Assembly: GCA_016490735.1 (NCBI GenBank)
Contig: JAEMWC010001213.1
Location: forward strand, 159,691-223,690
Direction of reading: 5' to 3'
DNA length: 64,000 nucleotides
DNA from: Pachyseris speciosa
Lineage: Eukaryota; Cnidaria; Anthozoa; Scleractinia; Pachyseridae
Part shown: positions 31,338 to 42,643 of the stretch, one piece after another
Numbering within the stretch: position 1 is the stretch's first letter
Layout of the letters: every line of letters begins with the position of its first letter
Made by a program: the position numbers and the translations under genes
The notes under the pieces: generated by a model
Seen by the model: only the letters and a program-made list of their open reading frames with translations
Database searches by the model: none
Told to the model about the DNA's origin: nothing

Positions 31338-31957
31338 TTAACATAAGGCATTAAAGTTATTATTTTAGCAATGACCAGCAATCTTAAGAATCTTTCATTA
31401 ACAGATTGACCGCAACGAACACATTCGTATGGTTTACAATCGGCCAAATGGAATCATTTCAAGTTAAACTTAATTTTTCAGAGCGTTTTTGTAATTTGGG
31501 GGTCAAAAATTTTGTTGAGCGGGCATGTTAAGAAATAATATTTAAAGAAGGGATTGTCCATTGAAGTTACCATTCAATATAAAGACCGCATTTTAAATAA
31601 AACAAGCTTTGATGCTGTACTTACCGTGGAAATGTTTTCCTAGATAGCTGTCGAAGCGCCCCACACCTCAGCCAAATACTTGGATAATTCCCTGGGGTTT
31701 ACTTTGAGTAATCACCTCATAAAAACATCCCAGATGTTCGTGAAAGATATTTCCTTGATTTCAACTGCTTTCAGAATCCGTCTTTCACGAAACAAGCGAA
31801 GGACACAGATGAGAAACAAATTCACATTCGCATGGTGCCACGATCAAATGAACGAATTAAAATCGCTCGAATCGATCTGACCAAGAGCATGCGCAGTCGT
31901 TTTTCAGCCCTGCTCGCAGCGACTTGTTGCAGAACTGTACACACGCTGTTTCGCAAA

Positions 31958-32027
31958 TTTTGTCGCTGCGATCTGTTGCACGAATTCAAACCAGTTTGAT
32001 TTCGTGCAACAGATCGCAGCGACAAAA
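31958..32027. repeat. 27-bp perfect hairpin in the right end of the Harbinger-type element
   Basis: TTTTGTCGCTGCGATCTGTT... at 31958-31984 is exactly complementary to 32001-32027, loop 16 bases. It is part of a subterminal region rich in GTCGCTGCGA/TCGCAGCGAC motifs in both orientations. Confidence 0.88.
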
Positions 32028-32145
32028 TTCCGTCGCAGCGACATGATTTTCGCAAAAATTCACCGTGTCACACGGGGAGAATTGTTGCGGCGACTTCTCG
32101 CCGCGACGTGTCGCAGCGACTTTGCATAGTGTGTCTCGGCCTTAA

Positions 32146-32905
32146 AAAAGTACATACAAACGTACTAAAACGCATGCAAACTTAGAAAAATGCGTGCAAA
32201 TTTTATGAAACGCACGCAAACTTTGTGAAGAGTACGCTGTACGTACATCGTAGACACAAAACACATGCAAACTTAATAATTTGCACACAAACTTAACAAA
32301 AAGCCTGCAAACTTAATAAAATGTGTGCAAACTTAAAATTAATAAGATACATGCAAACTTAGAAGTGTGTAAAAACTTTATAAAACATACACACAGTTAA
32401 AAAACTGAATGCAAACTTTATCAAATGCAAAACTAACAAACTTAATAAAATGTCAAAACACAACGTACGTTGTGTTTTGAGAATTAATAGTGTATATTAT
32501 AAAAAAAAACTTAATAAAATGTGCGCAAACTTAATTAAGTGGCTACAAAAGTAACAAAATGCACACAAAGTTTATAAAATAGCTACAAACTTAAGAAATG
32601 TAAAATGACATGTGATATATAAAAACCACGCAAACTTACGTGTAATAAAATGGCTATAAACTTAGTGAAAGGAAAAACTTGCAAACTTAACAAAATTGCC
32701 ACAAACTTAATAAAATGAAGGAATTACAAACTAAATAAAATGGCCACTAACTTAATAAAATGCACACAAACTTAATAAAATGGAGAACTTACAAACGTAA
32801 TAAAATTGCTCAAACTTAATAAAGTGCACATAAAACTGATAATATGAAAAACTTACAAACTTAATAAAATGGCTACAAGCTTAAAATGCACCCAAACTTC
32901 AGTAA
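32146..32905 (+). repeat. Degenerate array of CAAACTTAATAAAATG-like units
   Basis: Over 760 bp, about 30 copies of a 16-20-base unit of the form TGCAAACTTAATAAAATG recur, with variable spacing and substitutions (ACAAACTTAAT, GCAAACTTTAT, CTACAAACTTAAG). The same strand orientation persists throughout. Two or three units also precede the Harbinger-type element at 13,985-14,020, so the element seems to sit inside the array. Confidence 0.8.
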
Positions 32906-33897
32906 TAAATTACTGTGCTAAGACTAAGTCACAAAACTACTGTTAGTTCTAAAGTGGCATATTTTATGTTCTTCTCAATACAACCTGTTGGAACTCTTAT
33001 ATGTACAAAAGCGCTATCTGTCAGGACGGATCACAAAACACAATCCTCAGCAGGGTATATTTTTTCAGAATCCAGTCACAAACTCAATTTAATTTCAGTA
33101 TAGCTTTTAGGTTCTTTTCAGTGTCCCCTGTAAATGGTTTCTCAAGCGAAACGAATCGAAAATAGAGCCTGATTGACTTCATCGTTCAGTGCTTGCAGCT
33201 GGATAAGGTTTGTTTCTTAGCTACAGGTGCACACTGCCACCAGAATTTTTCCCTTCCCATTCCCAGTTACCCTCCCATGTGCTGTTAGGCTACGATACAT
33301 CAATTAACAGGTGGAAAACTAGTGCAGAATGGGGTGTAGATAAAGTCTTTGAAGTATCGATGAGTCGCTCGAGATAATGATAATGGTAACCGATATAAAT
33401 ATATTGTCTGAGATCGTCTGAGGAATCTCAATATCGATTATATCGAATACACACAGTATCGTGGCATGACAACGTTGAATTCGGTGCTCTCCTGTTTTCT
33501 GGATATTCGAATGCAAGCGATTCAGTTTACTTTCAATCGCTTCATGATCATATTTCATTCAAGGAACAGTTCACTTAACGGTGAAATCCCCAACGATTAG
33601 TCTTTGACGTCTTACTGCTATCGTTGAAGCCTTTTGTCTTGTTAGAGAACGGCTGAATTAAGTTCGACGTTGACTCAACAGGCCAGACGAACTTCTAACG
33701 GTATTAATTTAAGTTAGAAATAATTCTTTCATTACTAACAGCTGTACTATCGTACTAATATTTCAGTCGTCGACTGTTTCAATACTTCAGCTTTTATTAA
33801 TAAGCTTACTGTTAACGGCAACCCTCGTCTTGTTATTTTCACTCAAGCCTCGATCAAGCCCACCGTTTTCTCTTTTAGCAAAACACACAAGACTAAT
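32906..33897. other. Non-coding interval
   Basis: No gene or clear repeat seen. Confidence 0.45.
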
Positions 33898-33899
33898 TA

Positions 33900-34092
33900 G
33901 GCCTGTTTCAAACGTCGCGCTACTGCCGTGTCGAACTAAATGAAATTCGATCCGACAGTGGCACGACCATAGCACGGCAGTGGTTTCAAACGTCGAACTT
34001 AATTCAGTCGCACCAAATTCAAAATAATATACGAACTGGCAAAACAAGCCATGTATCCAAACTACTAAACATACACATTTTCATAATTTATG

Positions 34093-34130
<38 letters not shown>

Positions 34131-34265
34131 CATGCCGTGCCACTGACGTGTAGCACGACAGACCTTGCCGTGCCAAACCTAACTCTAGTTGTCGCACCGA
34201 ATGGTTTCAAACGTCGCGCAACTGCCGAGTTCGACTCGGCAGCAGCGCGACGTTTGAAACAGGCC
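33900..34265. mobile_element. MITE with long TIRs, 366 bp, TA flanks
   Basis: Ends GGCCTGTTTCAAACGTCGCG and CGCGACGTTTGAAACAGGCC are perfect inverted repeats. TA lies on each side (33898-33899, 34266-34267). GTTTCAAACGTCG recurs internally in both orientations. A Tc1/mariner-type MITE fits the TA target; a Harbinger relative with altered flanks is an alternative. Confidence 0.8.
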
Positions 34266-34460
34266 TAAAGCAATTAAGACTTATATTTCACCGATTTTAG
34301 TCGATTTATCAAAGCTCTTACGCCAATTTATCGGCAGTCGGCTAGAAAAGGGTTTTCAGTGAATCACAGTCATAGTATATCAGCTGCCAGAAAAAGAAAA
34401 AAAGTTTCGTAAGTACTGAGTTCATGAAGATATGTAAAATTTAAGTGACATCAACTTTAA

Positions 34461-34628
34461 CCCCTTTCACCACCAAGGGGGACTTCATTGATTTTACTCT
34501 GGCTAACGCCAGACGATTTTATTCGTCAAAGGGTACCCCTTCACCACCAAGGGGACTTTATAGATTTTACTCGGCTAACGCCAGACGATTTTATTCGTGA
34601 AACTGGGAGGCCTCTTCTGGTGAAAGGG
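34461..34628. mobile_element. Small repeat element with internal 75-bp duplication
   Basis: CCCTTTCACCA (34462-34472) and TGGTGAAAGGG (34618-34628) are terminal inverted repeats. The interior repeats twice with a period of about 75 bp, each unit containing GGCTAACGCCAGACGATTTT. Confidence 0.65.
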
Positions 34629-35212
34629 CTAAGGATTTAGGGTTGATTGAACTTGAGAGCGTATAAAATCGCACAATAAGCGTTAAGCTTATTAGTACAC
34701 TACACTGACTATATATGAATGAAAACTCGGAATATATAACCTTAAGTGACTGAGTCTATCGATCGCATAATGAATCACGAATGTTTCAATACAGCTTGTG
34801 TTCATAACGGTTTTTTTGGTATATAATTTGCGAAAGGTGAACAATAGCCCTTCAGGACAGTATGATAAAATTCAAAACTGTCAGACTAAATAACAGATTC
34901 TTTTGCCACGTAGAGTGACTTGTAATTATTTTCTCGTGCCTTTTTTGTCACTTCAATACACTTGAGCATTGACAAACCTCTTCACTGACTTATTTTGGCT
35001 CACAGCTAGGAGCCTTATGGGCATGGATGTGTTGTATTTAATAAATTTTCTACATGATGTTTTTAGTCTCTAAATGATGTTCTTAATATCAGTATTTTTA
35101 ATTACCTTTTACAGCTTTTATAATTAATTTTATAGTTGACATAAGTGTTTGTTATATTAGTATTTTTAGTCAAATTCCTAACTGTATTTATAACTGTTTT
35201 AGTATCTCTTAA

Positions 35213-35313
35213 GCCCCAACTATTTGGAATGATATCCCTCTGACTTTACGCAACAGCCTTACTATTCGCAACTTTAAAAAGAAGCTTAAATTGTACTTCT
35301 TAAGCCTGAATTA
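35213..35313 (+). mobile_element. LINE C-terminal coding fragment
   Basis: The frame reads PTIWNDIPLTLRNSLTIRNF then KKKLKLYFLSLN and stop, the conserved end of L2/CR1-type polyproteins (compare GPKLWNSIP of the 18.6-21.7 kb LINE). Heavily 5'-truncated. Confidence 0.7.
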
Positions 35314-37444
35314 AATCTTTGAGTTACCAGTTGTGAATATCATACTGAACTTCTGATATTATACCTGGATTGTTGTCACTAGTTTTGTATTTCTATTGGT
35401 CTACAAGTACTTATTTATTTATTTAAGTTTATTACCTAGCTTAGTCTACTGTTCTTTGTAAAATAGTCTTTGTCTTTGTCGATCCTGTGGGCGAGCGCGA
35501 AGCGCGAGCGAGTGGAAATTCGTTCTTTCCGCTCGCTTGACTTGACTTCCGCTCGCACGGGACTGAATCTTTGTAATTAACTAGATAGATTAAAATAGTT
35601 GATAATTAGATTTGTGTAACTTTATTTATTTTCAACTTGAAGTTTAGATCATAGAAATGACGCCGAGAATGACGACGAGTGCTTGGCATAATTACTGAAA
35701 ATTTACGGTACGCCGCTGAACGAATGCTCGAAGATTAAGATGACTTATGCAACTGATGAGCGAAAGATCAGATGAGTATTGTCTATAAACGTAAAACGGA
35801 TCAATAAGTATTCATAACTGAAAACACTATTTCCTGAGAAGGATGACTTGCGTGAATTAAGAAGTGTGACTTTTAGGCTATTGTCCATGTGTGACTTTTT
35901 CGCTTTTGTTTTGAGAATGAAAGCCGACCGTAATTTTTGGAAGCAAATTGTTGTAAGTACAGGGAACGTGGTGGGTGCGCCTTATAACAGCGTATTTAGG
36001 TGAAATTTTCATTTTGCTTACTTGTCACAATCGTCTTCGAAAGTTTAGGGTGCGTCTTATAACCGAGTGCTCCTTATAAGTTAAAAAATACGGTAAGTAA
36101 ATACGCAATACGCAATCAGTTTTCGGACTGCTACGTATTTATGAATAAATAAACTTCAACTTCAAACTTCAGTAGCAATTTATGTGCTTTGTAATAATTA
36201 TAATATTTTATTATACTTCAACGGCACAATATATACTATCACCATTACATTTACATCGCATTGCACTTTGATTTTATGATAGCCGCAGTCTCTCATGTGC
36301 AGGACTGAAAATGCAACTGCAACATGCGTTTTCATTAAAGACAGACACTCTTTATTCGTCTCGAAGAAGGAAAGCTACAGATTTGAAAATTGCCTTGATT
36401 AAGAGTGAAATCCTTCGACAAAAATGTTTGAAAAAATTCCTCGTCTCTTATACTGCATGTGAAATATAAGGGCAGAGGCTAATCATTCTCTCACATACTT
36501 TGCACAGCAATAACAGACAGCTACAACCTGTCTATGGGTACTTACTTAAACTTACTGGTAGACAGTAAGTAGCCAGAGTTGTCAACACAATGGTTTATTT
36601 GTCCAGTCTTGCAAGGATTTCTACATGCATATTACACCTTATAACCCACCAACTAATTTTTGTGATTTTACTGGCTATTTTGGATCATGTGGTGCAAATC
36701 GGAGGACGTGTATCTGGCAATACACCCCATCTGCATCAATATTTGTCCTTCCATTTTTCGGCCGCAAAAAAAGACAAAACAAAGCCAGTCTTTTAAAAGT
36801 TTATTTCATTTCGAATGGAAGAATCCAATCACAGTTTAAATATTGTTGTCTGTCAACTCCTGGCTTGTATAACTGATGCGCGGGTGAAATCTTGGGTTTT
36901 GTGGTCCTGGTTAAGTGTCTTGAGGCAAAACGTCATTCGGAATCGTTGTCAGATCACTGTGTTTTAAACATTTTCAACTTTCAACTGTGTTACAGACCAT
37001 AATGACCTAACCATGCTTATGACATATAACTGTACATTTCTGAGACACGTGCAAAGGAGGGTTGCACACTCTCCGCTGTAAAGAGCTAACAAGGGCTAAA
37101 TGACGTTCAAGGCTAATGAAGCTTAACATTTTCACTGCTTGTATTTTTTTTTTTGATATGTGGGCACTTCAGCCTGAGCATAAGCTATGCCATGCTGACG
37201 AGGCCTAACGAGACCGAAATAGCTGTCCATGGCTGCTAATGCTTGGAGTCAATCTTTACTTTGGTAGATTTAAGGGGTAATGCCTGCTACCATGTGGCCC
37301 TAGTGACCTTAGAGTGGCTTCAGCTTACCAGATCACATTAATTTGTGAGGTATCCTTGTCACTCCAGCCACATCCCACAAGCTTTACGTTTTCACTGCTA
37401 ATTTGAAATACAGGTTGATAAAGGCAGCCAAAGGCTGATGCTCT
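35314..37444. other. Repeat-rich non-coding interval
   Basis: No gene. A GC-rich GAGCGCGAAGCGCGAGCGAG stretch lies at about 35,490-35,515. A retroposon-like tail ATAAATAAACTTCAACTTCA lies near 36,145-36,170, and a similar tail at 38,270-38,297 suggests a shared family. Confidence 0.45.
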
Positions 37445-37450
37445 TTTATT
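37445..37450 (-). terminator. Polyadenylation signal of CFAP410
   Basis: AATAAA on the minus strand, 43 nt downstream of the CFAP410 stop codon. Confidence 0.7.
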
Positions 37451-37492
37451 ATCTTCAAGTACATGAGCTATACTGTGATTACAAACAAGACA

Positions 37493-39596
37493 TCAGTTGA
37501 CTACCGCTTCTTTCTCCTGGCTGTGTTCATTTCTGTCTTGGGAATCGTCATCCATTTGATCAAGCTCTTGGAGTTGTTGATCAATTTCTCTTCGAAGAGT
37601 TAGCAGGCTTGTGTGATCCAGCTCTTGAATTAGAGTAAGAACAGCTGACAAAATGTTTTGATTCTGGAAAAAATTGAAGAAGATTCCAATTACTTTAATT
37701 ATACAGGCAATTACATGATTACCAAAAAGATCTAGAATCACAGTGTACGACCAGCTGAGCTGAAGACTGAGTTGGGTGCGGAGGTCACAGTGTTTTTTTC
37801 CTACTTGGCTGACTTATTTCTACATCTTGCAATAATACATAAACATTTGACATCCAAACCCAAACAATAGTTGTATTTTCCATAAGTCATTGCAGCTGAT
37901 GTAGAAAACAAAGACGTTTTCCTCAGTGCGATCAAAACCTCAGTTCCTGCACTGTGGTCGGTGGATGGATCCAGTATGTCAGTTTGTGTAAATTTAACGT
38001 TCATTGATTGTCTCTAATTAGTTTACAGTAAATTATGAAACAAAATTGCATGCCGAGTGGATTTTGAAGTTCAGGATTTGTAGGTAATAGAAAGGCACAC
38101 GTGACCACACTGCAGTTAACAACACAGAAGATGGTAGCGCGTCCTTTGGTCTTCATTTGATGCTCTCATCATTTCAGTCTTTATTCGGATTTTTCACTCT
38201 CTCATTTTTTCTTTTCTCAATGTTGTTCTCGTTTTAATCTCAACTTTCTGTATTTATTTAATAGCACGTCAATAAAAATCAACTTCAACTTCAAGTTAAT
38301 TTTTCTTTCTCTTTCTTAACTTTAAAGAAGTTCATAGTAATTCAATTCTTGAATTGTTTGCACATATTTGTCAAGCTGAACAAGTTAGGATAATTACTAT
38401 AAAGTGAACCAGTAAAAATAATTCTAATTTAAATTTTGAAGTGACCCTTTTGTTGGTAGTGCCTTTTTGTCACAAAAAAGCAAACTACTCACACGTCGAT
38501 CAGAAGAGGTTTCTCCTGCCTTTTTTTGGAAATTTGTTGTTGTCACAGCTGTTGTAGCATTGGGCTGATCCTCCAACAACAGTGGTTTGAGCCCTAACTG
38601 GGCCCGAAGTTTACTGTTAAAAGAAAATAATACAAGCAATGTCCAGAGCTAAGAATGTTTTATAATCTGGCAAACTGATATTCTCCCAACTGTTCTCTAT
38701 ATATTTCTTATGGTTTCAGTTGGAAGAATTTGTTCACAATCAAGAACTGATAATTTTTCTCATAAACTGCTGGATTGAATCATAAATTTGTTATCACTGG
38801 TGTAGCCTCCCAAACAGTCATTTTTAGGGAGGTGACAAATGACCCCCCTCCCCCCCCCCAAAAAAAAAACAAAAAAAACAATTATAACAACAACAACAGC
38901 TGTGTGGGAGGCTATTACTGGTGGACTAATGGCTTTCATCTGGTAATCAATGTTTTTTGACATCTTGCAATTATAAAAAAATCAACAAACCCACTGGAAA
39001 ATAACTTACTTTGTTTCGTTTACTAGATTGTTGTGTGATATTGGCTCAGGATTGCCAGTTTCTGTTGATCAGAAAAAAGTGTGGATCATCATGAACAAAT
39101 ATAGAAATGCTTCTTAAGATAACGTCTCTTCACTGGTGCTACATGTAACTTTTACATGCCCAGCTTATGGACTCTGTGATCCCTTGCAATGTCATGAAAT
39201 AAAAAGTAAAGTTCAGTTAACTTGGCCTGGACAATGACTTCTGGTCAGGTTGTCAAAACATCAGTCAATGTCACCGTAAACAGTCCTTCTCAGGACGACA
39301 CTCACCCAGATAATCATGCTACACCACATTATAAATTAAAATATTTTTAATATTTATTTTTTGGAGTACTGATACTCCTACTGCACCTGTTAAGGTTGGT
39401 GGATTCTCAACTCTTGTAACATCATTTTTGAGAATATTCTGCAAAAGATCAGAAAGCAAACCTGAAGGGTATAATTTTCTGGAATATTATATAGCCTGTC
39501 ATAGACATTCAGGTAGGGCATGTTGCTACAGTGGGAATTCCTCAGTAAAAGCAAGATCTTTCCCTCAACATTTTACTGCCTTTCATTGCAAGGTCA

Positions 39597-39632
<36 letters not shown>

Positions 39633-42604
39633 TTTATTAAAAACTGCATCGCAGCCAAAGGCTGAATTACGCAATTATTTACAAAAACTTTACAATACTT
39701 AAAAATTACAAATGAATCCTAGATAATAAGTCAAAAACTAACTTTTAAAATAATGTTAAAAATTCTATATAACATATTCATATTAAAATATGATGATTGA
39801 ATATAAAACATGAATATAAGTTGGATAAAACTACAGCCAGGACTGTTTTGACATCGCATATATAAAAGTATTACTTGTTCTGTTTGTGCAAAGCCTCGGC
39901 ATATTAAAAAGGCGCTGTCGTCTTAGATTATAGCGTGAGTTGTTATAGTCTGGTGGAAGGAGCGCCTTCAATTTATGGTTTGGATCACTGAGAATGTTAT
40001 CAATAATGTTTACCACGCATGTTCCCCACTGTCTCAATGGGTGGAATGGACAACGAAAAGTTCATAGTACAACTAATTATTAACAATCCTGCAAAATTGT
40101 GTGAAATATCACCTCAGGGCTGTAATTAGGGCTGTAACCCATAACACCTGTTACAGCTGAGCTCAGTCAATGTTACGGGTGATGGTTGCTTTGTAAATAA
40201 GCAATGTTCACGGAGCAAGACCAGATGTTACGGGTGAAAAATTTCATGCCATGCCTGCTTCAAAACTTAATGACAACCCTGTGCCTGATACTTAGCTGAC
40301 AAGGCCATATGTCAAGTTGGCTAAAATCAGTGGATGTTCCACAAGATTGAGCAGGATAATTGTTTTATTATTCAACGCACTGATCACAAAGTACAATTTT
40401 CACTGACTCAATTTTCACTGCCATTTTTCTCTGTGACACACAAAATTACCGGTAAGTAACTATATAACAGGATATCTGTTGAGCATGCTTGATTAATATT
40501 GAGAGTATCATGACCATATTTGGGTACTGAGACAATGTGATGAATAATATAAACATTACTGAATGAAAGACGAATGAGCTGTAAGTGATAACATTGATAT
40601 AAACCATTCTTCAAAGTACATGTATTCTTCTATAAGAACTAAGCATAGCCCCTTTGAGTAGCATTGCAATGAGCTGGCAACAAATCTAACAGGGGAGCCA
40701 CTAGCAGGTAATCTGGAGTATTATAGAGTGCTAAAGTGTGACATCACAAATATTAGAACTTTAGAAATTATGGGATTTGTTGAGATTTTCAGAAAGAGCA
40801 AGTTGAAAAATGCTAACTTGCCAAAAATCAGCATTTAAAGGCAAATTGGCTTGAGATATTAGCACCGATATGCTCTGCTGACTCCATACAAATCCTTTTA
40901 AATTTGACTTGGTTCATAACGTTATGAACTGAGTGAAATTTAGAAGGATTTGTATGGAGTCTGCAGCGCATAACGGTGCTAATATCTTGCTCTCAGACTG
41001 TAAGAAAATGCTGATTTTTGGAAGGTAGGTCTTTTTGATTGTGTTCTCTCTGACTATCCAAACAAATCCCATAATTTCACAAATTCAGTTTTTATGACGT
41101 CATTACTTTAGTGCTCTGTTATTATTGGTATAACATAATAATAATATATAGCAAAGTATTTGTCAGAGCGCATTTAAAATTCTCAATGTGCTTACAGCAG
41201 GGAACTGAAATCTCAATTACCGGTATAATTATATATAATCTTATGTAAAATCGTATAACTACAAACTGTATCTAAGGGTTAAAATAATCACAAAAAAAGA
41301 AATGTTTTACATTAGTCATGTAGCCTAAGGATGGTTACACCATAAGCTGAGTTACCTTATCTGTAGTGGCTGTAAAATCATAATGAACTGGGATATCTTC
41401 TGGAGTAGGAATCTCCTTTCCTTCCTTTGCTGCCTCTAATACCTCTGCTTCCTCAACAACTGACAGCAGTGAGATTAAACAGCCACATCAAATGAGCCAA
41501 GCATTCAATGAAAAGTGTTTTTAGTGACACGTTGAAAATTATTTGAAGATGTACCTTACCTACAGTGTCCAGTTTAGTAAGTTTGGGTAAATTCCTCAAT
41601 ACCGTCATTCTGTAGTGTTCCGCATCAGCGCAAGGATTATCAGAAAGCCACAACACCCTTAATTTAGGGAGGTTTTTCAGACATCCTATTTCATTGATAT
41701 CTCTGATGCTGTTTTTCCTAAGATATAGCTCTCTTAATCTGGGACCTGACAATGCAAGTAAGCAGAGAAACAGGAAACAACACAAATACCGTGGTCACTT
41801 ATTCTATTCTCATAAGCAATAAAACAGACTAGGAAAAAGATTTCCACAAGCAGTGAAGTTTATGTTCGTCCAAAAAAAATAATTGCAATAATCTGCTATA
41901 CCACAAATGTAAATGCACACCTTCTCGTAACCTACCAAATGTTACACGACCACAGCTAGCTGTAGTGATATATTTAGTTTTGTCTCAGGTGCAACTCTGC
42001 ATTTACTGTATTTACATAGGTGCCAAACTGGAGAGCCACTGTGAATCTAACATTTCAATTTTCCACAAACATGAACCCTTGTGTTTTCACCAGACACCAG
42101 ACACTGCAATAATTTTTATGCTTTCCTTTGAAGTTCAGTTTACTTTGCACATGCAACAATTTAGTCTTGGAAAGGAGTCCATCTAAGTGACACCAGTTTA
42201 TTATTATTATTATTATTATTATTATTGCTAATACTCTCAGATCAAATCTGGTGTTCATTGGCTCCAGGCAGTAACCAGCTGTCTAGGGAAACCAAGAAGC
42301 GTCCGTCATCATTACTTTCCTCTCCTGTCTTCATCACTAGCACTTTCCTAAGGATCCTTGCTGACCCCAACAGTACAGATCTCTGAATCAGTTCAATGGA
42401 CGTGTCCACACCTATAGTCCTTATTATTATTATTATTATTATTATTGTCTTTTATCACAGTCTTTGCTGGTGTTCTTTTTGTGCATCAGCCGGGCGCAAA
42501 CCATGCACCTAGAGCGTCAGTCACTCAAGTCAATCATTCTGTCATACACTGAGCACCTTTCTGCACTTTTGTTGTTTCCATATTTTGTTTTCTGAGCACT
42601 TTTC

Positions 42605-42643
<39 letters not shown>

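Larger units (their letters stand above)
14022..32142. mobile_element. 18.1-kb PIF/Harbinger-type (or composite) DNA element with nested insertions
   Basis: The left end starts AGGCCGAAACACACTATGCA; the right end, read on the minus strand, starts AGGCCGAGACACACTATGCA. The two match for about 55 bp with few differences, through a GTCGCTGCGACACGTCGCGG block. TAA flanks both ends (14019-14021 and 32143-32145), the TWA target type of PIF/Harbinger elements. A degraded MADF (Myb/SANT-like) ORF lies next to the left end, as expected of such elements. No DDE transposase was recognised. The interior is loaded with later insertions, so the original element was much smaller. An alternative is two termini of separate copies left by rearrangement. 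Confidence 0.6.

Noticed and set aside
32146..32905. CRISPR-like array
   Set aside because: Units are degenerate and irregularly spaced with no unique spacers, and the DNA is animal.
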